From assembly GCA_963732375.1 (NCBI GenBank), contig CAVSZE010000003.1, forward strand, positions 372,001-436,000: a stretch of 64,000 bases of DNA, read 5' to 3'. The notes beneath the pieces are model-generated. The model was not told the DNA's origin. It was given only the letters and a program-made list of their open reading frames with translations, and made no database searches. Shown here piece by piece: positions 18,034 through 27,066 of the stretch. Made by a program: the position numbers and the translations under genes. Source of the stretch: RPQJ01 sp963732375. Lineage in GTDB: Bacteria; Pseudomonadota; Gammaproteobacteria; Steroidobacterales; Steroidobacteraceae. Each line of letters begins with the position of its first letter. Within the stretch, counting starts at the first letter, position 1.

Positions 18034-19760
18034 TCGGCCGAGTCGCTGGAGACGGCAATGTACTCCTCGTACCGTGGCATCCACATCTTCGTCGCCACCG
18101 CCTCGACCAGCGCTGCCGGGGGCTGGTCCTGCACCGCGCCGCCACGGAAATTAGCGATCACAGCTGCAGCAACGGCCGCAGAAACCTCGCGCAGGCGCGA
18201 GACCGCCGGAAAGAGCATGCCACTCCCGAGCTCGGCGTCGGAGACTTTGGAAGCCAGCGTATAGGCTGCCGCCGTGAGCATTTCGTCGGTCACCGTGCGT
18301 ATACCTCCGAGCAGGACGCCCAGGCCCAGCCCGGGAAACACCAGCACGTTGTTTCCCTGGCCGATGCTCACCATCCGCCCGCCGAGGTCCACCGGTGCGA
18401 ACGGACTGCCGGTGGCAACAAGCGCGCGGCCTTCAGTCCAGCGCAACAGGTCTTCGGGCATGGCCTCACTCAGATCGGATGGATTCGACATCGGCAGGAT
18501 CACCGGTCGCTCGCACTGGCTTGCCATCGAACGCACGATTTCCTCGGTAAAACTCCCGCGCTGCCCGGACGTTCCGATCAGCGCGGTGGGCCGGAACGCA
18601 TGGACCACGGCATCCAGGCCGCGGGCTGATTCCGCCAGGAGGCCAAATGACTGCGCAAGTGCCGGTGGCCACGCGAGGTCACGCTTGTAGGCCTCGCGCT
18701 GCTCGCGGTCCGCGACCAGCAGGCCACGGCTATCCAATGCGGCCACGCGCCCGAGGCTCTGCGCCTCGCTCAGGCCTTCGAGCCGCATCGCTGCGCGTAT
18801 CTGCCGCGCGATGCCGAGACCGGCTGCCCCCGCGCCATGCACGACGACCCGTTGCTGCGCCAGCCGGGTGCCGGTGATCCGTGCCGACGACAGCAGGCCC
18901 GCCAGCGCTACCGCGCCGGTACCCTGTATGTCGTCGTTGAACGACGGCAGCCGCTCGCGATAGCGATCCGCCACACCGAGCGCGATGTCCTTGCGCAGGT
19001 CCTCCCATTGCAGCAACGCCTCCGGGAAGACACTCGCAACGGCCTCGACGAACTCAGCGATGAAGTCGTCGTACTCCGCGCCCCTGAGCCTGGGTTCGCG
19101 CCAGCCGACGTACATTTCATCGGCCAGCAGTCCGGTATTGTCGGTGCCGACGTCGAGACTGATCGGCAATGTCGCCGCCGGCGGAATTCCCGCCGCTACC
19201 GTATAGAGCGCCAGCTTGCCGATGCAGATCGCCATTCCGCCGGCGCCCTGGTCGCCGATACCCAGGATGGACTCGTTGTCTGTGGCAACGATCAGCCGCA
19301 CGGGTTCGTCTCCCGCCGAGTCCCGGAGCACACGTGCCATGCGTCCGCGAAATTCGGGCGTAAGCCACACGCCGCGGGCACGACGGAATACCTGGCTGAA
19401 GTTGCGGGTAGCCTCGGCAACCGTCGGCGTGTAGACCACCGGCATGTACCGCTCGAGATGTTCGGCCAGCACGCGGAAATACAGGTGTTCGTTGCGGTCC
19501 TGCAGCGCCGAAAGCTTGAGGTAGCGGTCCAGCTCGCTCGTCGCGCGATCGATGGACGCGACATTGCGCAGGACCTGCTGTTCCATCGTTATCTGCCTGG
19601 ACGGCAGCAGCCCATGGAGCCGGAATCTCTCCCGTTCGTCGGCTCGAAAAGCCGTGCCCTTGTTCAGCAGCGGGTCGCGGATCAGGTCCCGGCCGCGTTT
19701 CATCACGGGCACCGGATGGGCTTGCGATGGCCAGGGAGCGTTGAGCTTTATGTTTTGCAT
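18030..19760 (-). CDS. maeA: NAD-dependent malic enzyme (malate dehydrogenase, decarboxylating)
   Basis: 576 residues (E. coli MaeA 565). It oxidatively decarboxylates malate to pyruvate. The N-terminus carries the malic-enzyme signature with LLNKGTAF, YTPTVAEA and the fumarate/AMP region RARGVWLT; the catalytic tyrosine is in VVYTPT; the metal/substrate motif is WEDLRKDIALG...FNDDIQGTGAVALAG; the NAD-binding loop is VVHGAGAAGLGIARQIR. ATG at 19760 gives MQNIKLN; the ribosome binding site is weak. It is followed by the coupled YhhN gene and is divergent, by 80 bp, from the PuuB-like gene. NAD preference follows from family resemblance only. Confidence 0.93.
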   Translation of the reverse strand: MQNIKLNAPWPSQAHPVPVMKRGRDLIRDPLLNKGTAFRADERERFRLHGLLPSRQITMEQQVLRNVASIDRATSELDRYLKLSALQDRNEHLYFRVLAEHLERYMPVVYTPTVAEATRNFSQVFRRARGVWLTPEFRGRMARVLRDSAGDEPVRLIVATDNESILGIGDQGAGGMAICIGKLALYTVAAGIPPAATLPISLDVGTDNTGLLADEMYVGWREPRLRGAEYDDFIAEFVEAVASVFPEALLQWEDLRKDIALGVADRYRERLPSFNDDIQGTGAVALAGLLSSARITGTRLAQQRVVVHGAGAAGLGIARQIRAAMRLEGLSEAQSLGRVAALDSRGLLVADREQREAYKRDLAWPPALAQSFGLLAESARGLDAVVHAFRPTALIGTSGQRGSFTEEIVRSMASQCERPVILPMSNPSDLSEAMPEDLLRWTEGRALVATGSPFAPVDLGGRMVSIGQGNNVLVFPGLGLGVLLGGIRTVTDEMLTAAAYTLASKVSDAELGSGMLFPAVSRLREVSAAVAAAVIANFRGGAVQDQPPAALVEAVATKMWMPRYEEYIAVSSDSAE

Positions 19761-19840
19761 GGCGACAAGCTTGCAGCTTCCGGGCATCCGTGCCAACCGC
19801 CATTACGATCTGCTGCCCGGACCGTTTACAGTGCCGGTCA

Positions 19841-21112
19841 ATGCAGCACGTGCAGTCCTACTACGCGGCCTCGGCACACCCGTCCCCGGTTCGACCGGCG
19901 CTCGACGGCGACGTGCACGCCGACGTGTGCGTGGTCGGGGGTGGCATCGCGGGGTGCTCCGCAGCGCTTGAACTCGCACTGCGCGGTTACCAGGTCGTGC
20001 TGCTCGAGGCACGCAGGATTGGCTGGGGCGCCTCGGGCCGCAGCGGTGGGCAGGCCATTTGCGGGTTCGGCACCAGCCAGCAGGCGATCGTCAGCCTGGT
20101 TGGGCTCGATGCCGCGCGTCAAATGTGGGACGTTTCGGTCGAGGCGCTGGCCCTGCTCCGGCGTCGCGTCTCGGACCACGCGATCGACTGCGACCTGCAT
20201 TGGGGCCACCTGCACGTCGCAACCAGGGAGCGCCAGCGCCGGGAGCTCGAGGTTCATCAGCGGGAACTCGAGGACTGCTATCGCTACGGCGACACTCGGC
20301 TGCTGGACCGCGCCGATGTCGAGTCGCTGCTCGCCACCCGCCGATACTGCGCGGGACTCTTCGACCCCAGGAGCGGGCACCTGCATCCGCTCAACTACAC
20401 GCTGGGGCTGGCACGCGCGGCGGAAGCGGCCGGCGCGAGGATCCATGAATCGACGGTGGTGACCTCGATCAAGACGGGCGACAAGGTGCGGATCGCGACG
20501 CCTTGCGGAACGGTGATCGCACGACACGTGGTGCTGGCCCGCGGCGGCTACCTCGACGGGGTCCGTACGTCCGCCGACTGGCGGGTGATGCCGGTCGGCA
20601 CCTACGTCGTTGCGACGGAACCGTTGGGCGAGGACAGGGTGCGCGCACTGATGCGCGAGAACTACGCCGTTGCAGACTTGAACTTCGTGCTCGATTATTT
20701 CCGGCGTTCGGAAGACCATCGCCTGCTTTTCGGCGGTCGGGTCAGCTACTCCGGCATCAACGAGTCCGACAGCGGGCACGCCACTCGGGCCAGGATGCTG
20801 AAGGTCTTTCCGCAGCTCGCCGACGCGCGACTGGACTACGTGTGGGGTGGGTACGTAGACATCACGATGAATCGCGCGCCCGATTTCGGCCACGTCGCGC
20901 CGAACGTGCTCTACCTCCAGGGCTTCTCCGGCCACGGAATCGCCATGGCAGGCATGGCGGGCCGGCTCGCGGCCGAGGCCGTCGCCGGGCAAGCCGAGCG
21001 ATTCGACCTCTTCGGGCGTCTTCCGCATCACGTCTTCCCGGGCGGCCGCGTGTTGCGCACGCCGGCGCTGGTACTCGGCATGCTCTGGTACCGTCTGCGC
21101 GACCTGCTATGA
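19841..21112 (+). CDS. PuuB-like FAD-dependent amine oxidase
   Basis: 423 residues of the DAO family. Its start MQHVQSYYAASAH parallels E. coli PuuB (gamma-glutamylputrescine oxidase), followed by the FAD motif VCVVGGGIAGCSAALELA and RIGWGASGRSGGQ. The C-terminus has NVLYLQGFSGHGIAMAGMAGRLAAEA, the second flavin contact. PuuB-type enzymes oxidise gamma-glutamylated or other secondary amines to an aldehyde and H2O2. No other puu gene is present, so the substrate here is open. Its stop overlaps the patatin start as ATGA, and it heads a seven-gene co-directional run to 29382. Confidence 0.85.
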   Translation: MQHVQSYYAASAHPSPVRPALDGDVHADVCVVGGGIAGCSAALELALRGYQVVLLEARRIGWGASGRSGGQAICGFGTSQQAIVSLVGLDAARQMWDVSVEALALLRRRVSDHAIDCDLHWGHLHVATRERQRRELEVHQRELEDCYRYGDTRLLDRADVESLLATRRYCAGLFDPRSGHLHPLNYTLGLARAAEAAGARIHESTVVTSIKTGDKVRIATPCGTVIARHVVLARGGYLDGVRTSADWRVMPVGTYVVATEPLGEDRVRALMRENYAVADLNFVLDYFRRSEDHRLLFGGRVSYSGINESDSGHATRARMLKVFPQLADARLDYVWGGYVDITMNRAPDFGHVAPNVLYLQGFSGHGIAMAGMAGRLAAEAVAGQAERFDLFGRLPHHVFPGGRVLRTPALVLGMLWYRLRDLL

Positions 21113-22194
21113 ACGACACATCGAGACTGGCCAGCGTCCTCGACCTGCGTGCCGGATGCGGCGCCGCGGAACACATACGCGCAAACGGCATCGCTCCAAC
21201 CGACGTCGCCTGCATTCCCGCAGCGGCCGGCGGACCGAAAGGCCTGGCACTGATCCCGACCGACAAGCTGCTGTACCGCGAGTGGCTGAGGGACGCGGCG
21301 CCAATCGAACTCATCGGCGCGTCGGTGGGTGCATGGCGCATGGCGGCACTCGCGCAGGCCGATCCGGTCGCGGCGCTCGACCGCCTGCAGCACAGCTACG
21401 TGCATGACCAGAACTACACCGCGAAGCCGACGCCCGACGACGTGGCACAGGCTTGCCGGCGACTCGCGACATCGGTGATGGATGGCGGAACGCTCCGTAT
21501 TCGACCGGGTGTCTCATTGACGATCGTGACCTCGCGCGCCCGCGGCGTACTTTCGGACAACGAGTCGATGGTGGCATTCGCCCGTGCCGCGCTGTCGAAC
21601 ACGGTCTCGCGAGTCGCACTGGCGGCTCACCTCGAGCGCGTGTTGTTCACCGCCGGGCCCACGTTCCTGGCCCGGCCGTTTGACGAATTCGGCTCGCGGG
21701 TCGTGCCACTGCAGGCTTCGAATACCGAGGACGCCCTGGTCGCGTCGGGCTCGATCCCGGTGGTCTGCTCGCCGGTGCGCGGGATCGCCGGCGCGCCTCC
21801 CGGCACCTACTGGGACGGGGCCCTGGTGGACTACCACCTGCAACTGCCCTACGAACGGCTCACCCGCGGCGGCGCCCGGCGACGTGTCGTGCTCTACCCG
21901 CATTTCAACGACTACGTGACACCTGGATGGCTCGACAAGCACCTGCCGTGGCGCCGTAAGCCACGCAACCATCCGTGGCTGGACGACGTGCTGCTGGCGT
22001 CACCTTCGAGGTCCTTCCTGGCGACACTGCCGAACGGTAAGTTGCCGGACCGAAAGGACTTTTACCGGTACGGCCAGGACCACGCGGACCGGATCCGTGA
22101 CTGGGAGCGGGCGATCCGCGAGTGCGAACGGTTCGCGGAGGCTTTGCTCGCCTGGCTGCAGCACCCCGATCCCAGCTTGATCAAGCCGCTCTAG
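21109..22194 (+). CDS. Patatin-like phospholipase
   Basis: 361 residues. The patatin fold is shown by the oxyanion-hole Gly run AAGGPKG (41-45), the nucleophile elbow GASVG (S72) and the catalytic Asp in YWDGALVDY (D237), a Ser-Asp dyad. These enzymes release fatty acids from phospholipids or other acyl glycerols. No signal peptide, so a cytoplasmic or peripheral membrane enzyme. ATG at 21109 overlaps the previous stop by four bases, which fixes the start; the frame is open much further upstream but overlaps the PuuB-like gene. Followed by a 33-bp gap to the DOMON-like gene. Confidence 0.87.
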   Translation: MNDTSRLASVLDLRAGCGAAEHIRANGIAPTDVACIPAAAGGPKGLALIPTDKLLYREWLRDAAPIELIGASVGAWRMAALAQADPVAALDRLQHSYVHDQNYTAKPTPDDVAQACRRLATSVMDGGTLRIRPGVSLTIVTSRARGVLSDNESMVAFARAALSNTVSRVALAAHLERVLFTAGPTFLARPFDEFGSRVVPLQASNTEDALVASGSIPVVCSPVRGIAGAPPGTYWDGALVDYHLQLPYERLTRGGARRRVVLYPHFNDYVTPGWLDKHLPWRRKPRNHPWLDDVLLASPSRSFLATLPNGKLPDRKDFYRYGQDHADRIRDWERAIRECERFAEALLAWLQHPDPSLIKPL

Positions 22195-22227
22195 GGGAGC
22201 GGATTCGGCCCCCGGTATGATGGGCTC

Positions 22228-22800
22228 ATGCCCGGCCTTGCCCCACGCTGCGTCGCACTGGTGCGTCACCCATCGACGCCGGCCCCGGCCGTGCATCGTA
22301 TTGATGTCGAACTCGGGCCAGCACCGGACGGCGGATTGAGGCTGCGCTACTTCCTCGACGGAGACGCCGACGCCATAGCACTGCCGCCAGTTGCGACCGC
22401 CAGGCAGACGGACGGGTTGTGGCAGCACACCTGTTTCGAAGCCTTCATCGGCGGAAAGGGTTCGCGGGCTTATTGCGAATTCAACTTCTCGCCGTCCACC
22501 GAGTGGGCTGCCTACGGTTTCTCGGCGTATCGCGACGGCATGGCTCCACTGGCCTACGCGACGCCGCCGACCGTCGCCATCAGCGTGTCCGCCGACCGGA
22601 TCGCGCTCGAGGCCCTGATTCCGCTCGAGGCGATGCTGGCCCTGCCCGGCGACGGCACGCTGCTGGTCGGGCTCGCGGCGGTCATCGAGGACCACAACGG
22701 GAAACTGTCGTACTGGGCGCTGGCGCACCGCGCGGAGAAGCCGGACTTCCACAGCGCCGCGGGATTCGTGCTGGAAATCGAGCGGGTAAGCACGTGGTGA
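22228..22800 (+). CDS. DOMON-like domain protein
   Basis: 190 residues, predicted all-beta, with the recognisable stretch LWQHTCFEAFIGGKGSRAYCEFNFSPSTEWAAYGF and a later AVIEDHNGKLSYWALAH. This matches a small family annotated DOMON-like, a CBM9-type ligand-binding beta-sandwich with no proven function. No signal peptide. Its stop overlaps the start of the NamZ-like gene (GTGA), so the two are translationally coupled; I recall the same pairing in other Gammaproteobacteria, which suggests it assists the muramidase, for instance in substrate binding. Confidence 0.8.
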   Translation: MPGLAPRCVALVRHPSTPAPAVHRIDVELGPAPDGGLRLRYFLDGDADAIALPPVATARQTDGLWQHTCFEAFIGGKGSRAYCEFNFSPSTEWAAYGFSAYRDGMAPLAYATPPTVAISVSADRIALEALIPLEAMLALPGDGTLLVGLAAVIEDHNGKLSYWALAHRAEKPDFHSAAGFVLEIERVSTW

Positions 22801-24002
22801 AGTTCGGCATCGACCGCCTGCTGCACGAGTCGCAGCTGCGCCGCCCACTCGCGGGGCGCCGCGTCGCGCTGCTTGCACACCCTGCGTCGGTCACTGCCGA
22901 TCTTACGCACTCGCTCGACGCGATCGCCGCGCTCGGCGACGTCACGCTGTCGGCGGCCTTCGGGCCGCAGCACGGCCTGCGTGGCGACAAGCAGGACAAC
23001 ATGGTCGAGTCGCCCGACTATCGCGACCCCGCGCACGGCATCCCGGTGTTCAGCCTCTATGGCGAGGTGCGACGACCGACGCAGGCGATGCTCGACAGCT
23101 TCGACGTCCTGCTGGTGGACCTGCAGGACCTGGGCTGCCGCATCTATACGTTCATCACGACGCTGCGTTACGTGCTGGAGGCCGCCTCGCGCCACGGCAA
23201 GGCCGTCTGGGTCCTGGACAGGCCGAATCCGATCGGCCGGCCCGTCGAGGGCCTGAGCCTGCGCGCCGGATGGGAGAGCTTCGTCGGCGCCGGCGAGATG
23301 CCGATGCGACACGGACTCACGCTCGGCGAGATAGGCGGCTGGTTCGTGCGCAGGCTGGGCCTCGACGTGGACTATCGCGTCATAGAGATGCAGGGCTGGG
23401 ATCCCGAGCGCGGACCCGGTAATGGCTGGCCGCAGCTCGAACGCAGCTGGGTGAACCCAAGCCCCAACGCGCCGAACCTGTCGATGGCCCGCTGCTATCC
23501 AGGCACGGTCATGCTCGAAGGCACGACGCTGTCCGAAGGGCGCGGCACGACTAGACCTCTCGAGCTCTTTGGTGCGCCTGGCCTCGACATCCCGGCCATC
23601 GTCGCTGAAATGCAGCGACTCGCACCTGGCTGGCTGCGCGGTTGCGCGCTGCGGCCATGCTGGTTCGAGCCGACATTTCACAAGCATTCGGGCCAGCTCT
23701 GCGCGGGACTCCAGCTCCATGCGGACGGCCCCGTTTACGAACACGATGAATTCAGGCCGTGGCGGATCCAGGCGCTGGCATTCAAGGCGCTGCGCCGGAT
23801 CAACCCCGACTACGAGCTGTGGCGGGACTTCCCCTACGAATACGAGCGCGACCGGCTCGCGATCGACCTGATCAATGGCAGCGAACTGTTGCGCCACTGG
23901 GTGGACGACGACGAAGCCGCGCCCGCCGATCTCGATGCCATGGCCAGCGCTGACGAGCAGGCCTGGCTCGAGGAACGTCAACAATCGATGATCTACCGCT
24001 GA
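22797..24002 (+). CDS. DUF1343 (NamZ family) exo-beta-N-acetylmuramidase
   Basis: 401 residues from GTG at 22797, which overlaps the preceding stop. The family is shown by GRRVALLAHPAS, AFGPQHGLRGDKQDNM, FSLYGEVRRPT, DVLLVDLQDLGCRIYTFITTL, VLDRPNPIG, RHGLTLGEIG, WVNPSPNAPN and EGTTLSEGRGTTRP. NamZ enzymes remove terminal MurNAc from the non-reducing end of peptidoglycan fragments, a step in wall recycling. The product lacks a clear export signal, suggesting cytoplasmic action on imported fragments. It sits between a binding-domain protein and glpD in a salvage-like operon. Confidence 0.88.
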   Translation: MKFGIDRLLHESQLRRPLAGRRVALLAHPASVTADLTHSLDAIAALGDVTLSAAFGPQHGLRGDKQDNMVESPDYRDPAHGIPVFSLYGEVRRPTQAMLDSFDVLLVDLQDLGCRIYTFITTLRYVLEAASRHGKAVWVLDRPNPIGRPVEGLSLRAGWESFVGAGEMPMRHGLTLGEIGGWFVRRLGLDVDYRVIEMQGWDPERGPGNGWPQLERSWVNPSPNAPNLSMARCYPGTVMLEGTTLSEGRGTTRPLELFGAPGLDIPAIVAEMQRLAPGWLRGCALRPCWFEPTFHKHSGQLCAGLQLHADGPVYEHDEFRPWRIQALAFKALRRINPDYELWRDFPYEYERDRLAIDLINGSELLRHWVDDDEAAPADLDAMASADEQAWLEERQQSMIYR

Positions 24003-24012
24003 GGTGCAGGCC

Positions 24013-25539
24013 GTGCGCGAGGGGCGAGCGAAGTACGACCTGCTGGTGGTCGGCGGCGGGGTTAACGGCGCGGGCGTCGCGCGCGACGCGGCCGGCCGCG
24101 GGCTGCGCACGCTGCTCTGCGAGCAGCACGACCTCGCAGCACACACCTCGTCTGCCAGCACCAAGCTGATCCACGGCGGCCTGCGTTACCTCGAGTTCTA
24201 CGACTTCCGTCTGGTCCGCAAGTCGCTGCGTGAACGTGAAATCGTCATCGAATCCGCGCCGCACATCGTGCGGCCGTTGCGCTTCGTCCTGCCGCACGAC
24301 GCGCACCTGCGACCGGCGTGGATGATCCGCGCAGGACTCTTCCTCTACGACCATCTCGCGCGCCGCCGGCGACTGCCGGGCTCCGAGGGCGTGGACCTGC
24401 GGCGGCACCCCGCGGGTGCGCCGCTCGACCCACGCTACACCAGGGGATTCGTGTACTCGGACGCGTGGGTGGACGACGCGCGCCTGGTGGTGCTCACGGC
24501 GATGGACGCGCGCGCGCACGGCGCGAGGATTCTCACGCGTACGCGTTGTGCGAGGCTCGAGCGAGACGGGGACCTCTGGCTCGCCACGCTGGTTCGCGCC
24601 GATGGCCGTGAGACGCAAGTCGAGGCGAGTGCCGTGGTCAACGCAACGGGTCCGTGGGTGGACCGTTTCCTCGACAGTTCGACGCCCATGCCAGCCCGCC
24701 GTCACCCGCGCATCGTCAAGGGCAGCCACATCGTGGTGCCGCGGCTCTTCGACCATGAATTCGCGTACATCTTCCAGGCGCCGGATCGACGTATCGTGTT
24801 CGCCATCCCCTACGAGCGCGAGTACACGCTGATCGGCACCACGGAGCGGGACTACCAGGGTGATCTCGCCACGCCCGGGATCGAGATGCCCGAAGTGGAC
24901 TACCTGCTCGGGATGGCAAACCGGTACTTCCGGCGCGATCTCGCGCGCACCGACGTGCGCTGGAGTTTCGCGGGGCTGAGGCCGCTGCTCGCTGACCCGG
25001 CCGACATCGCGACCAGCGTCACCCGTGACTACGTGCTCGACGTCGAAGACCGGGGTCCGCCACTGCTGTCCATCTACGGCGGCAAGCTCACGACCTATCG
25101 CCGGCTCGCGGAGGACGTGCTCGACATGCTTGCCGTGCGTCTCGGCTGGTCGCGGCAGCACTGGACGGCCGGGGCCGTGCTGCCGGGCGGAGACATTGCC
25201 GGTGCTGATTTCGGCGCGTTCCTGCATGAGCTTCGCAAGAAGTACCCGCGGATACCCGCTACCTTGCTCGGACGGCTCGCGGCGGCCTACGGCACTCGCG
25301 TGGATAGCCTGCTTGGCGTGGCGCGTTCACCCCTCGAACTCGGCGAGGAAGTCCTGCCCGGACTGCACCAGCGCGAGATCGAGTACCTGCGCAGCGAGGA
25401 ATGGGCCGTGACAGCGGAAGACATTCTCTATCGCCGCAGCAAGTTGGCCTTGCACCTTCCGGCCGACGCAGCCGCGCGCCTGGACGACTGGCTCGCACGC
25501 CATCCGCGCGCCGATTCCTCCGGGCCGGCGTTGGTGTAG
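24013..25539 (+). CDS. glpD: Aerobic glycerol-3-phosphate dehydrogenase
   Basis: 508 residues (E. coli GlpD 501). It oxidises sn-glycerol-3-phosphate to dihydroxyacetone phosphate at the inner membrane, passing electrons to quinone. FAD motif LLVVGGGVNGAGVARDAAGRG, then SSASTKLIHGGLRYLE, LRPAWMIRAGLF, YSDAWVDDARLV, NATGPWVD, KGSHIVVPR, GTTERDYQGD, RPLLADP and GGKLTTYR, all diagnostic. I prefer GTG at 24013 because GAGGTG is six bases upstream; GTG at 24004 is an alternative. It starts 10 bp after the NamZ stop and 24 bp before glpK. No glpF or glpR is seen nearby. Confidence 0.96.
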   Translation: MREGRAKYDLLVVGGGVNGAGVARDAAGRGLRTLLCEQHDLAAHTSSASTKLIHGGLRYLEFYDFRLVRKSLREREIVIESAPHIVRPLRFVLPHDAHLRPAWMIRAGLFLYDHLARRRRLPGSEGVDLRRHPAGAPLDPRYTRGFVYSDAWVDDARLVVLTAMDARAHGARILTRTRCARLERDGDLWLATLVRADGRETQVEASAVVNATGPWVDRFLDSSTPMPARRHPRIVKGSHIVVPRLFDHEFAYIFQAPDRRIVFAIPYEREYTLIGTTERDYQGDLATPGIEMPEVDYLLGMANRYFRRDLARTDVRWSFAGLRPLLADPADIATSVTRDYVLDVEDRGPPLLSIYGGKLTTYRRLAEDVLDMLAVRLGWSRQHWTAGAVLPGGDIAGADFGAFLHELRKKYPRIPATLLGRLAAAYGTRVDSLLGVARSPLELGEEVLPGLHQREIEYLRSEEWAVTAEDILYRRSKLALHLPADAAARLDDWLARHPRADSSGPALV

Positions 25540-25563
25540 GCTTCGAACACAGAGGTCTCACGC

Positions 25564-27057
25564 ATGCGCCGATTCGTGCTCGCCCTCGACCAGGGCACGA
25601 CCAGTTCACGATCCATCCTGTTCGATCACGACGGTAGCATCGTCGCATCGGCACAGCGCGAATTCACGCAGCACTTCCCCCGCTCCGGCTGGGTCGAACA
25701 CGACGTCGAGGAAATCTGGGCAACGCAGGCCGCGACGATCGCCGAGGTGCTCGCAAGGGCGCGGGCCACCCCGGCCGACCTGGCGGCGATCGGCATTACC
25801 AACCAGCGCGAGACCACGGTGTTGTGGGACCGGCGCTCCGGCAGACCGGTGGCGCCAGCGATCGTCTGGCAGGACAGGCGCACGGCGGACACCTGCGCGC
25901 GGCTGAAACTGGACGGCCACGAGGGCGAAGTCTCGCGCCGCACGGGGTTGCTGCTCGATCCCTACTTCTCCGGCACCAAGCTCGCGTGGCTGCTCGACAG
26001 CGACCCCGGGCTTCGCACCCGGGCCGATCGTGGCGAACTCGCATTCGGCACCATCGACAGCTGGCTCACGTGGAAGCTCACCCACGGTGCGGCGCACCTG
26101 ACCGATGCGTCCAACGCCAGCCGCACACTGCTGCTCAACCTCGCGACTGGCGACTGGGACGATTACATGCTCGAGTTGCTGCGCATCCCGCGCTCCGTGC
26201 TGCCGCGAGTCGTACCGTCGGTGCTGGCGCGTGACGCTGTGGCGGCGACGATCTCCGGCGTCGAGATTCCAATCGGGGGTATGGCCGGCGACCAGCACGC
26301 TGCACTCTTCGGGCAGGCCTGCTTCACGCCGGGCATGGCCAAGAACACCTACGGCACCGGGTGCTTCGTGCTGATGAACACCGGGTTGGAGCCACTGCAC
26401 TCGGCGAACCGCCTGCTCACCACGATCGCATGGCAGTACGGCGAACGGCACTACGCGCTCGAGGGTTCGGTGTTCGTCGGTGGCGCCGTCGTGCAGTGGC
26501 TGCGCGACGGCCTTGGCATCATCGAGCGTTCGTCGGACGTCGAGGCGCTCGCGGCGTCCGTGCCGGACACCGGTGGCGTCTATCTCGTTCCCGCCTTCAC
26601 CGGGCTCGGCAGCCCGCACTGGGATGCCTACGCGCGGGGAACGATGGTCGGCATCTCGCGGGGCACGACGCGCGCCCACCTCGCGCGCGCGGCGCTCGAG
26701 GCCATCGCGTTCCAGAGCGCGGAAGTGCTCGAGGCGATGCAGAAGGACGCGCACCAGCCGCTGCTCGAGCTGCGCGTGGACGGCGGCGCAACCGCCAACG
26801 ACCTGTTGATGCAGTTCCAGGCCGACCTGCTCGGCGTCGCGGTGGTCAGGCCGAAAGTAACCGAGACCACCGCGCTCGGCGCGGCATACATGGCAGGACT
26901 GTCGGTCGGATTCTGGGAGTCCATCGACGAGGTCTCGTCGCGATGGAAGGTGGACCGGCGCTTCGAGCCGTCCATGTCACGTGACGCGGCCGCGGCGCGG
27001 ATGGAACAGTGGTCGCGCGCAGTCGAGCGCTCGCGCGACTGGCACGTCGGGGACTGA
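25564..27057 (+). CDS. glpK: Glycerol kinase
   Basis: 497 residues, the usual length. FGGY-family kinase that phosphorylates glycerol to glycerol-3-phosphate for GlpD. Phosphate-1 motif ALDQGTTSSRSILFD, substrate region GITNQRETTVLWDRRSGRP and WQDRRT, the TIDSWLTWKLTHG and THLTDASNASRTLL-like region, ATP motif KNTYGTGCFVLMNTG, and the FGGY signature 2 equivalents near LRVDGGATANDLLMQFQADLLG. GAGGT is nine bases upstream of ATG. The adjacent glpD and absence of a glycerol facilitator suggest it may use glycerol released inside the cell, for example from lipids. Confidence 0.96.
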   Translation: MRRFVLALDQGTTSSRSILFDHDGSIVASAQREFTQHFPRSGWVEHDVEEIWATQAATIAEVLARARATPADLAAIGITNQRETTVLWDRRSGRPVAPAIVWQDRRTADTCARLKLDGHEGEVSRRTGLLLDPYFSGTKLAWLLDSDPGLRTRADRGELAFGTIDSWLTWKLTHGAAHLTDASNASRTLLLNLATGDWDDYMLELLRIPRSVLPRVVPSVLARDAVAATISGVEIPIGGMAGDQHAALFGQACFTPGMAKNTYGTGCFVLMNTGLEPLHSANRLLTTIAWQYGERHYALEGSVFVGGAVVQWLRDGLGIIERSSDVEALAASVPDTGGVYLVPAFTGLGSPHWDAYARGTMVGISRGTTRAHLARAALEAIAFQSAEVLEAMQKDAHQPLLELRVDGGATANDLLMQFQADLLGVAVVRPKVTETTALGAAYMAGLSVGFWESIDEVSSRWKVDRRFEPSMSRDAAAARMEQWSRAVERSRDWHVGD

Positions 27058-27066
27058 GGGGCATCC

